Below, piece after piece: positions 16,152-23,131 of a stretch of 53,571 bases of DNA. The stretch is from assembly GCA_964582415.1 (NCBI GenBank), contig CAZOSF010000008.1, positions 1 through 53,571 of the forward strand, in the 5' to 3' direction. A program made the translations under genes and the position numbers. The stretch comes from CAZOSF01 sp964582415. Its GTDB lineage: Bacteria > Bacteroidota > Bacteroidia > Flavobacteriales > Flavobacteriaceae. Positions within the stretch are counted from its first letter, which is position 1; each line of letters opens with the position of its first letter. The notes under the pieces were generated by a model. That model searched no databases. It saw only the letters and a program-made list of their open reading frames with translations, and was not told the DNA's origin.

Positions 16152-16580
16152 TCATTTGCTGAGGCTGTGAAAATAAAAGGCGGGAATTAGCAGCAGTAGT
16201 GGTATGGGATGAATTAAAAATCGACGAACATAAAACAACATCTGATAGGATCCAGATTCGTAATTTTTAATTAAGATTGAAAAAACAACCAAAAGCACCA
16301 CAAATAAGCCAACGTACAACAAAAGTGATAACTGTATAATTTCCCTCTTTTGAAATAGCACCCATAGTACAAACAGTGAAAGCAGGGTGTTCATCCAGAA
16401 TCGAAGCGATAGGTGGAGCAGTAGTCCAAGAAAATCCAATTTGGGCAGGCCTTCTGTTTGATAATTTGTTTTAAAAAACAATATCAATGGGTCATAAAAG
16501 AGTGAGCCGGAAAATCCCCGAATGGTTACCAGTGCTAGAATTGCCAAAATGATAAACACTATCTTCCTTTCCTTCGTCAT
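16152..16580 (-). CDS. XrtF-associated membrane protein
   Basis: A 142-residue protein with four to five hydrophobic segments and a basic C-terminal region (YVRRFLIHPIPLLLL, then FHSLSK). It matches by position, size and topology the exosortase F-associated protein known from Flavobacteriia. The ATG at 16580 overlaps the xrtF stop (ATGA), which decides the start over an in-frame ATG 14 codons earlier inside xrtF. It presumably works with XrtF in processing or anchoring an exported protein; the mechanism is not known to me. Confidence 0.8.
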   Translation of the reverse strand: MTKERKIVFIILAILALVTIRGFSGSLFYDPLILFFKTNYQTEGLPKLDFLGLLLHLSLRFWMNTLLSLFVLWVLFQKREIIQLSLLLYVGLFVVLLVVFSILIKNYESGSYQMLFYVRRFLIHPIPLLLLIPAFYFHSLSK

Positions 16581-17122
16581 GACACCATTGGTTTTGGAAG
16601 GGTTCGAATCCAAAATAGCCACAAAATAAAGACCATGCCATAGATAATGCCAGGAAAGACAATCCTATGCAAGAAATCTTGATACTCTGGATATTTTGCA
16701 AGAGCAATGACTAAGACTGCTATTCTTAGAAGATTTATAGCATAAATCAGAATAGATCCTGCGAGTAAAAAGGCTGCGGTTTTTTTCCATCCTTGTCGGA
16801 AGGCAAGGATGAAAGCTATGAAGAGTATTACAATGCTTATGGAATTGCAACCTTCAACAATCTGCCCAACTAAGTCTTCTTTCATATACATCAACATTCC
16901 CGGATATCCCTTCGCTGTGACAACTTTGGCAGGATATCCCCATTCGTTAAGGAGTATTTCGCTTTGCTCTGCCACCTTTTGGGTAATGGGATCTACCCCT
17001 CCAAAATGATTTTGTCCATAGTCTAAATAAAAACCATACATCAAACTCAAAATCACATAACTCCCTATGAACACCAGTAGGAACCAGAATACCGATTTAT
17101 ATTTAATAAATAGGGCTTTCAT
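16577..17122 (-). CDS. xrtF: exosortase family protein XrtF
   Basis: An inner-membrane cysteine transpeptidase-like protein, 181 residues, with several transmembrane helices. The exosortase triad can be placed: Cys92 in VEGCNSISI, Arg133 in INLLRIAVL and His152 in DFLHRIVFPG. XrtF is the short exosortase typical of Flavobacteriia and lacks the long extra domains of EpsH-type enzymes. The start at 17122 is preferred because an exact -7 element lies 6 bases upstream; a longer frame from 17164 would put that promoter inside the gene. The downstream partner overlaps by 4 bases. No obvious PEP-CTERM-like substrate is encoded nearby. Confidence 0.88.
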   Translation of the reverse strand: MKALFIKYKSVFWFLLVFIGSYVILSLMYGFYLDYGQNHFGGVDPITQKVAEQSEILLNEWGYPAKVVTAKGYPGMLMYMKEDLVGQIVEGCNSISIVILFIAFILAFRQGWKKTAAFLLAGSILIYAINLLRIAVLVIALAKYPEYQDFLHRIVFPGIIYGMVFILWLFWIRTLPKPMVS

Positions 17123-17128
17123 ATTTAA

Positions 17129-17136
17129 CAAATGTA
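17129..17136 (-). promoter_or_regulatory. -7 promoter element of xrtF
   Basis: TACATTTG on the minus strand matches TAnnTTTG exactly, 6 bases before the xrtF ATG, so the transcript would be leaderless or nearly so. Confidence 0.55.
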
Positions 17137-17172
17137 TAGAATTTGCCATAGTGCCCATTTGCATTTTTGGAA

Positions 17173-17180
17173 TACCTTTG
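17173..17180 (+). promoter_or_regulatory. -7 promoter element of the GAF/fRMsr gene
   Basis: TACCTTTG matches TAnnTTTG exactly, 17 bases before the ATG at 17198. It supports that start over an in-frame ATG at 17132, which lies upstream of the element. Confidence 0.55.
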
Positions 17181-17197
17181 CTGAAAAAATTGAATTT

Positions 17198-17653
17198 ATG
17201 TCATTTGAATCACTGCAACCACGGGTTTTAGAACTATTAAATTCCCCTGAAACTCCCCGGAATGAGAAATTGCAACAACTTTGCAGTTATTTGAAGGAAG
17301 CGGTTTCCTATTACGATTGGGTAGGTTTTTATTTTGCCAATCACGAGACTAGAACCCTTCACTTAGGTCCCTACGCAGGAGCTCCCACCGACCATACTGT
17401 CATTCCTTTCGGCAGGGGTATTTGTGGGCAGGTAGCGGAAAGCAATGCCAATTTTGTGGTGCCAGATGTGAGTGCACAAGATAATTACATCGCTTGTAGT
17501 TTTACCGTAAAATCGGAAATTGTCGTCCCGCTTTTCAAGGAAGGAAAAAACATCGGTCAAATAGACATCGATTCCCATGTTTTGGACCCTTTCACCCAAG
17601 AGGATGAGCGATTTTTGGAATGGGTAAATGCCCAAGTGGCCCTACTCTTTTAG
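17198..17653 (+). CDS. GAF-domain protein, free methionine-(R)-sulfoxide reductase-like
   Basis: A cytoplasmic single-GAF protein of 151 residues. It shares the fRMsr core: YDWVGFYF near 39-46, PFGRGICGQVA (Cys76), DNYIACSF (Cys100) and SEIVVPLF ... IGQIDIDS. fRMsr reduces free Met-R-sulfoxide using a thioredoxin-regenerated catalytic cysteine. Compared with E. coli YebR, from memory, the first of three active-site cysteines is replaced (APTDHTV around 62-68), leaving two; in E. coli the catalytic cysteine corresponds to Cys100. It is transcribed divergently from xrtF and is followed closely by a GNAT gene. Confidence 0.82.
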   Translation: MSFESLQPRVLELLNSPETPRNEKLQQLCSYLKEAVSYYDWVGFYFANHETRTLHLGPYAGAPTDHTVIPFGRGICGQVAESNANFVVPDVSAQDNYIACSFTVKSEIVVPLFKEGKNIGQIDIDSHVLDPFTQEDERFLEWVNAQVALLF

Positions 17654-17675
17654 GGCAGATTGCTATATTAGTACA

Positions 17676-18212
17676 ATGAAAATCCATATTCATACCTTTA
17701 GAACCTACCTCCGTGATGTCCTCCCAAAGGATGCTCAGAATTTTTTTGATTTGGATTCCGACCCAGAAGTACATCGCTATCTTGGCAATAACCCTATAAC
17801 GGAATTAAAACAGTGTGAGGAGGTCATCGGCTATCTTCGCGAGCAGTATGAAAAAAATGGAATTGGAAGATGGGCCGTTATTCATAAGGAATCCGGAGAG
17901 TTCATGGGTTGGTGTGGTCTTAAATATGAAACCCAATTAAGAACCAACACCCAATATTACGATTTGGGCTATCGCTTCAAAAAAAAGTTCTGGGGACAGG
18001 GTTATGGTACCGAAACAGCCAAAGCATGTCTGGAATATGGGTTTTCGGAAATGAAACTGGAACGCATCAGTGCTGCAGTGGATGTGGATAATGTGGCAAG
18101 CAATAAAATTCTACAAAAGTTGGGAATGCAACATGTGGAAGATTTCTATTACGATGATACCCTTTGTCATTTCTACACCTTGGAACACAAAGATTGGGCT
18201 TCCCAACGATAA
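17676..18212 (+). CDS. GNAT-family N-acetyltransferase (RimJ/RimL-like)
   Basis: An acyl-CoA-dependent acetyltransferase of 178 residues. The acceptor site is unknown, though its relatives acetylate protein N-termini or small amines. Motif A is visible as KFWGQGYGTETAKACLEYGF, and ASNKILQKLGM is the usual motif B end. The start at 17676 fits the family's N-terminus; the in-frame extension to 17628 overlaps the GAF gene. A TATATTAG (one mismatch to the -7 consensus) sits 4 bases before the ATG. It is convergent with the permease gene, with one base between the stops. Confidence 0.88.
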   Translation: MKIHIHTFRTYLRDVLPKDAQNFFDLDSDPEVHRYLGNNPITELKQCEEVIGYLREQYEKNGIGRWAVIHKESGEFMGWCGLKYETQLRTNTQYYDLGYRFKKKFWGQGYGTETAKACLEYGFSEMKLERISAAVDVDNVASNKILQKLGMQHVEDFYYDDTLCHFYTLEHKDWASQR

Positions 18213-18213
18213 G

Positions 18214-19467
18214 CTACATTCCAGTGCGAATCGCCTCCACAGGATCTAATTTGGATGCTTTGATTGCCGGTAGAATTCCGGAAATAAGCCCGATAATCGC
18301 TGCAATGGAAGTTCCGAGAAGTATGTTGAATAGCGATAAAATAAATTCAAAGTCTTCCGTGAACTGAGAGGCAATCACTGAGGCAATGAATACTAAAAAC
18401 AAGCCGATTAGACCACCGATAATGGAAAGAATCATGGCTTCAAACAAAAACTGATACAATATAAATCGCCGCTTGGCTCCTAATGACTTTTGGATCCCAA
18501 TCAAATTGGTTCGCTCTTTTACACTAACAAACATAATGTTGGCGATACCAAATCCTCCCACCAATAACGAAAACAAACTGATGATCCCGCCAATCATGTT
18601 CATCGTTCCGATGATACTATCGATAGCATTTGTAAATCCGCTAAATTGATTTACGAAGAAATTGTCTTCATCTTCCGCTTTGAGCCCTCGTTTCAAGCGG
18701 AGTTTCTGTTTTAACGTAGCGATAAATTCACCTTCATCGACACCTCTTTCGGGCATCAGGATGATAAAAGGAAAAAGATTCTTGTTGTTGGTACCATACA
18801 TTTTACGAAGGATATTCACCGAAAATAAGACAGCAGTGTCTTTGGAATCCCCCAAAGCAAACCCTTCTTTCTCCAACACCCCGATCACGGTGAACTTTTG
18901 ACCATACAATCGTACCTTTTTTCCAATAGCTTGTTCGGGACTATCGAAAAGCGATTCACATATTTCATACCCCAGTACAATCACATGGGATCCGTTGTTC
19001 GATTCCAATTCATTGAAAAACCTCCCGGCGACAAGATGTAAATCTTCAATGTTGTAGTAGTCATCGGTAACGGCCCCAATACCCACATTCTCCACCGAGC
19101 GATCTTCAGCTTTTACCGTCTCTGTAGGGACATTAAGGGTATAGGATATCGCTGCTAAATCGGGTAGGTTTTTCTTGAGGTACTGAAATTCTTCATAACT
19201 CGCCGTGGGATATTGCTCGAATTTCCATCGGGGAACATCTGTTGGGCCAAAGGAAAGATGCCCTACATACATGGTGCGATTGTCCAACCCACTGATGGCG
19301 GAATCGATTTCTCCTTTCAAGGAATCTACGGCGGCCAAAACCGCAATGATACTGAAGATCCCAATGGTGACCCCCAATAGAGAAAGAAACGTACGTAGCT
19401 TATTGTTTCGCAAGGCGTTGATAGCGAAATAAAAGCTTTCCTTAAGCACCCGAAGGTAAATCAGCAT
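18214..19467 (-). CDS. MacB/FtsX-family ABC transporter permease
   Basis: A 417-residue inner-membrane protein with the MacB topology: one helix near 23-47 (LRTFLSLLGVTIGIFSIIAV), a large periplasmic domain (about 50-285), then three helices (about 290-315, 340-367, 380-407) and the closing signature PAIKASKLDPVEAIR. These permeases use mechanotransmission to move lipoproteins, peptides or drugs across the periplasm. No ATPase or adaptor gene is adjacent, so its partner must be elsewhere. Substrate unknown. Confidence 0.9.
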   Translation of the reverse strand: MLIYLRVLKESFYFAINALRNNKLRTFLSLLGVTIGIFSIIAVLAAVDSLKGEIDSAISGLDNRTMYVGHLSFGPTDVPRWKFEQYPTASYEEFQYLKKNLPDLAAISYTLNVPTETVKAEDRSVENVGIGAVTDDYYNIEDLHLVAGRFFNELESNNGSHVIVLGYEICESLFDSPEQAIGKKVRLYGQKFTVIGVLEKEGFALGDSKDTAVLFSVNILRKMYGTNNKNLFPFIILMPERGVDEGEFIATLKQKLRLKRGLKAEDEDNFFVNQFSGFTNAIDSIIGTMNMIGGIISLFSLLVGGFGIANIMFVSVKERTNLIGIQKSLGAKRRFILYQFLFEAMILSIIGGLIGLFLVFIASVIASQFTEDFEFILSLFNILLGTSIAAIIGLISGILPAIKASKLDPVEAIRTGM

Positions 19468-19552
19468 AGGGCTTGTTTTATAGATTTTGCAAACAGCTTA
19501 AAGATAGGTCTTTTTATAGGAAGTTATGTTACAGATTTCCTTCCTAATTATG

Positions 19553-19560
19553 TACTTTTG
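19553..19560 (+). promoter_or_regulatory. -7 promoter element of purH
   Basis: TACTTTTG, an exact match to TAnnTTTG, 27 bases upstream of the purH ATG. It overlaps an alternative TTG start at 19558, which argues against that codon being used. Confidence 0.55.
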
Positions 19561-19587
19561 CACCATATTCTGAACAATACATTTCCC

Positions 19588-21120
19588 ATGGCAAATACCA
19601 TTAAAATCCAATCGGCGCTTATCTCTGTATTTCATAAAGATGGACTCGCCCCCATCGTTAAAAAATTGAATGAATTTGGGGTTACCCTCTACTCAACAGG
19701 AGGTACTGAAAAGTTCATCAAAGAACTCGGAATCGATGTGATTCCCGTGGAAGAAGTAACGGAGTATCCTTCAATTCTTGGTGGGCGTGTAAAAACCCTT
19801 CACCCAAAAGTTTTTGGCGGCATTCTGAACCGTCAGGATAACGATAGCGATGTTGCTGAAATGGCGGAATACAACATCCCACAACTGGATTTGGTGATTG
19901 TGGATCTTTATCCGTTTGAGAAAACAGTGGCCTCGGGTGCTGGTGAGCAAGACATAATCGAGAAAATCGATATTGGTGGTATTTCCCTTATCAGGGCAGC
20001 TGCTAAAAATTTCAAGGATACCCTTTGCGTTTCTTCCATGGAAGATTACGATGCTGTATTGGAAATCATCAGCGATCAAGATGGCGCAACTACCTTGGAA
20101 CAGCGAAAACTGTTTGCAGCCAAAGCATTCAATGTTTCCTCCAATTACGATACCGCCATCTTCAATTACTTCAACAAGACTTCAGACATTCCGGCGCTTA
20201 AGGTAAGCGAAATGCAAGGACAAGTATTGCGCTACGGTGAAAACCCTCACCAAAAAGGGTTGTTCTTTGGTGATATGGAAGCCATGTTCGACAAATTACA
20301 TGGGAAAGAATTGAGCTACAACAACCTTTTGGATGTAGATGCAGCAGTTAATTTGATGAACGAATTCATTGGCGAGGCACCTACTTTTGCCATTCTAAAA
20401 CATAACAATGCTTGTGGAATCGCCCAACGCTCCACCATTAAACAAGCCTATGTTGATGCATTGGCTGGCGATCCTGTTTCTGCTTTCGGAGGTATTCTCA
20501 TTGCCAATACCGAAATTGATGCGGACACTGCCGAGGAAATTCACGAATTGTTTTGTGAGGTGGTCATTGCTCCAAGTTATACTACGGAAGCATTGGAAAT
20601 TTTGAAAGGAAAGAAAAACCGAATTCTTTTGGTTCAGAAGCTCTTCCATTTACCGGAAACCACACTTCGATCTTGTTTGAATGGTACCTTGGTGCAAGAT
20701 AGGGACACCCTAACCGATTCGGAAGAAAATTTAACGCAAGCGACAAACAATAAACCGACGGCTTCCGAGTTAGAGGATTTGTTGTTTGCTTCCAAGGTTT
20801 GCAAGCATACCAAATCGAATACCATTGTCCTCGCAAAAGACAAGCAATTATGTGCCAGTGGAACGGGTCAGACTTCACGAGTAGATGCTTTGAAACAAGC
20901 CATTGAAAAGGCGAATAATTTCAACTTTAACCTGAAGGGGGCCGTTATGGCAAGTGATGCCTTCTTCCCATTTCCCGATTGTGTGGAAATCGCCGATGAA
21001 GCAGGAATCACAGCTGTGATTCAGCCCGGAGGATCTATCAAGGATCAGCTAAGCGTTGATTATTGCAATGATCATGGAATGGCTATGGTATTTACAGGCG
21101 TGCGTCATTTCAAGCACTAA
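19588..21120 (+). CDS. purH: PurH, bifunctional AICAR transformylase/IMP cyclohydrolase
   Basis: It catalyses the last two steps of de novo purine synthesis: formylation of AICAR to FAICAR and closure to IMP. 510 residues, the usual length. The N-terminal MGS-like cyclohydrolase domain shows LYSTGGTEKF, TEYPSILGGRVKTLHP and DLYPFEKTV. The C-terminal transformylase domain shows QVLRYGENPHQ and KHNNACGIAQ, ending in an FPFPDCVE and IQPGGSIKDQ segment. The ATG at 19588 is chosen over TTG 19558 because of the promoter position and the conserved N-terminus. From memory, purH upstream of mreB is a conserved arrangement in Flavobacteria. Confidence 0.96.
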   Translation: MANTIKIQSALISVFHKDGLAPIVKKLNEFGVTLYSTGGTEKFIKELGIDVIPVEEVTEYPSILGGRVKTLHPKVFGGILNRQDNDSDVAEMAEYNIPQLDLVIVDLYPFEKTVASGAGEQDIIEKIDIGGISLIRAAAKNFKDTLCVSSMEDYDAVLEIISDQDGATTLEQRKLFAAKAFNVSSNYDTAIFNYFNKTSDIPALKVSEMQGQVLRYGENPHQKGLFFGDMEAMFDKLHGKELSYNNLLDVDAAVNLMNEFIGEAPTFAILKHNNACGIAQRSTIKQAYVDALAGDPVSAFGGILIANTEIDADTAEEIHELFCEVVIAPSYTTEALEILKGKKNRILLVQKLFHLPETTLRSCLNGTLVQDRDTLTDSEENLTQATNNKPTASELEDLLFASKVCKHTKSNTIVLAKDKQLCASGTGQTSRVDALKQAIEKANNFNFNLKGAVMASDAFFPFPDCVEIADEAGITAVIQPGGSIKDQLSVDYCNDHGMAMVFTGVRHFKH

Positions 21121-21127
21121 ATTTTGT

Positions 21128-21135
21128 TACATTTG
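21128..21135 (+). promoter_or_regulatory. -7 promoter element upstream of mreB
   Basis: TACATTTG, an exact match to TAnnTTTG, 42 bases before the mreB ATG and 7 bases after the purH stop. It suggests that the cell-shape operon has its own promoter. Confidence 0.5.
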
Positions 21136-21177
21136 TAAGAATGCCAACCCAATGATTAATTTGAACCTTTAACCACT

Positions 21178-21786
21178 ATGGGATTTTTTGATTTTCTAAC
21201 NNNNNNNNNNNNNNNNNNNNNNNNNNNNNNNNNNNNNNNNNNNNNNNNNNNNNNNNNNNNNNNNNNNNNNNNNNNNNNNNNNNNNNNNNNNNNNNNNNNN
21301 GTAAAAATTGCGGGAGATGTTTTTACCAACGATATCGTTTACTTCATGCGTACCCAACACAATTTGTATGTTGGGGAAAGAACTGCAGAAAAAATAAAAA
21401 TCCAAATTGGGGCAGCCACGGAAGATTTAGAACTTCCACCGGATGAAATGGCCGTACAAGGTCGTGACCTCCTAACAGGAAAACCGAAGCAGGTGTCTAC
21501 CTCCTATCGAGAGATTGCAAAAGCTTTGGACAAATCCATTCTGCGTATTGAGGATGCCGTTATGGAAACGCTTTCCCAAACGCCTCCGGAATTGGCAGCC
21601 GATATTTACAACACCGGGATCTATTTGGCGGGTGGTGGATCGATGCTACGTGGTCTGGACAAAAGGCTATCGCAAAAAACCGATTTACCGGTATACATTG
21701 CGGAAGACCCATTGCGTGCCGTTGTGCGGGGAACGGGCATTTGTTTAAAGAACCTCAACAAATACAAAAGTGTATTGATTAAGTAA
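21178..21786 (+). CDS. mreB: MreB rod-shape protein, interrupted by an assembly gap
   Basis: A bacterial actin that positions the elongation machinery. Only both ends are readable: MGFFDFL before the N run, and after it 161 residues from VKIAGDVFTNDI to the stop, including LSQTPPELAADI, GIYLAGGGSMLRGLD and EDPLRAVVRGTG. A normal MreB has about 340 residues, so roughly 170 residues, including most of the nucleotide-binding core, are missing from the text. This is a sequence gap, not a broken gene: the two ends match the two ends of one MreB. The frame happens to be kept across the 100 Ns. First gene of mreB-mreC-mreD-PBP2-rodA. Confidence 0.93.
   Translation: MGFFDFLXXXXXXXXXXXXXXXXXXXXXXXXXXXXXXXXXXVKIAGDVFTNDIVYFMRTQHNLYVGERTAEKIKIQIGAATEDLELPPDEMAVQGRDLLTGKPKQVSTSYREIAKALDKSILRIEDAVMETLSQTPPELAADIYNTGIYLAGGGSMLRGLDKRLSQKTDLPVYIAEDPLRAVVRGTGICLKNLNKYKSVLIK
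21201..21300. other. assembly gap of exactly 100 Ns
   Basis: A run of exactly 100 Ns inside mreB. The round number is the usual placeholder for a gap of unknown size. From the family length of about 340 residues the true gap should be near 520 bases. Confidence 0.97.
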
Positions 21787-21804
21787 GAAAACGCACCGCA
21801 GGAC

Positions 21805-22635
21805 ATGCAGCAAATTATCGATTTCTTTATTCGAAACAAGTATTTCCTGCTGTTTTGTGTGTTGTTTCTAACGGCTATTGGGCTTACCATCAATGCGCAT
21901 TCCTATCATAAAAACCGCTATGTAAGCTCGGCCAACTTTCTTTCGGGAGGTATCTTCTCCATTAAAAGCGGTATTACCGATTATTTCGATTTGAAATATC
22001 AAAATGAGAAGCTTTCCAAGGAAAATCAACAGCTTAGAGAGCTCATTGCCAATAGTGCTGATAATTCCGGCTCCATTGACAGTTTGCCAATTCCGATGGA
22101 ACGAAATATTTATTTCTTTTCTGCCAAAGTGATCAACAATAATTTTTCCAAAACAAAGAACCAGATTACCTTAGACAAAGGACTTAAGGATAGCGTAGAA
22201 ATTGACATGGGAGTAATTTCACCGGAGGGAATTGTGGGAATTGTGAGTCATGCTTCCAATAATTTCTCATCGGTACAGTCTGTTTTGAATACCCGTAGTC
22301 AGGTTGTTGCCAAATTCAAAAAATCCAATCATTTTGGTACTCTAACCTGGAATGCAAAAGACCCTCACATTGTTCAATTGAGAGAAATACCCCGAATTGC
22401 CCCAGTTCAGGAAGGCGATACCATCGTGACCGATGGCAAATCCACCATTTTCCCAGAAGGAATCCCCATTGGAACCGTGCGAGATTTTTCCATCGCGCCT
22501 GAAAGTGATTACTTCCAGATTAACATCGATTTGTTTACAGACATGACCAGCATTAAACACGTTTACCTTGTAAAACGAACGGGGGCTGAAGAAATACGAA
22601 CCTTGGAAAAAGAGGCTACCAATGTGGAAGAATGA
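21805..22635 (+). CDS. mreC: MreC rod-shape protein
   Basis: A bitopic membrane protein of 276 residues that links MreB to the periplasmic PBP2/RodA machinery. One transmembrane helix (about 13-31: FLLFCVLFLTAIGLTINA), a short coiled coil (about 64-80: YQNEKLSKENQQLREL), then the paired beta-barrel domain with KNQITLDKGLKDSVEIDMGV, GIVGIVSHAS and EGDTIVTDGKSTIFPEGIPIG in separate stretches. It overlaps mreD by 14 bases. Confidence 0.96.
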   Translation: MQQIIDFFIRNKYFLLFCVLFLTAIGLTINAHSYHKNRYVSSANFLSGGIFSIKSGITDYFDLKYQNEKLSKENQQLRELIANSADNSGSIDSLPIPMERNIYFFSAKVINNNFSKTKNQITLDKGLKDSVEIDMGVISPEGIVGIVSHASNNFSSVQSVLNTRSQVVAKFKKSNHFGTLTWNAKDPHIVQLREIPRIAPVQEGDTIVTDGKSTIFPEGIPIGTVRDFSIAPESDYFQINIDLFTDMTSIKHVYLVKRTGAEEIRTLEKEATNVEE

Positions 22636-23131
22636 GACACTCCTGAATTCCGTCCGCTTCATCCTGTTGGTTTTGGTGCAAGTACTGTTATTGGATCACA
22701 TCAACTTTTTGGGATACATCAACCCTTATGTCTACATTCTTTTTGTATTGCTTTACCCTTTTTCAGGTAACAAAGGCGGGCTCATTTTCTTCGGATTTCT
22801 CCTAGGACTCACCATCGACCTTTTCAACGATTCGGGCGGGGTACATGCTGGAGCTACTACTTTTATTGCATGGGCACGTCCTTTCTTTTTAAAGTTTTCT
22901 TTTGGGGTGAGTTATGAGCACAATACTGCGCGGATCAATTCCGCTTCTGTTTCCCAACAATTCATTTATGTGAGCAGTATGGTGTTGGTCCATCATATCA
23001 TTCTATTTTCCTTGGAAATATTTAACACGGAACAAATACTTCTTATTTTAAAATCCACGTTATTTTCTGGAATTTTCTCTGTGATTGTTATATTTTGTAC
23101 GCTCTACCTATTTAGCCGAAGGAATTCATGA
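22622..23131 (+). CDS. mreD: MreD rod-shape protein
   Basis: A polytopic inner-membrane protein of 169 residues and the third Mre component. About five hydrophobic helices; NFLGYINPYVYILFVLLYPF and GLTIDLFNDSGGVHAGATT resemble Bacteroidota MreD. It overlaps mreC by 14 bases and the PBP2 gene by 4, so all three are translationally linked. Confidence 0.92.
   Translation: MWKNETLLNSVRFILLVLVQVLLLDHINFLGYINPYVYILFVLLYPFSGNKGGLIFFGFLLGLTIDLFNDSGGVHAGATTFIAWARPFFLKFSFGVSYEHNTARINSASVSQQFIYVSSMVLVHHIILFSLEIFNTEQILLILKSTLFSGIFSVIVIFCTLYLFSRRNS

Noticed and set aside
17132..17197. 22-codon N-terminal extension of the GAF protein
   Set aside because: It overlaps the xrtF promoter region and lies upstream of an exact -7 element; the family starts near 17198.
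21196..21405. Minus-strand frame running through the N gap
   Set aside because: Half of it is undetermined sequence and the rest is antisense to mreB.
21178..21786. mreB as a pseudogene or deletion
   Set aside because: The interruption is exactly 100 Ns and both flanks match opposite ends of one MreB, so it is an assembly gap.
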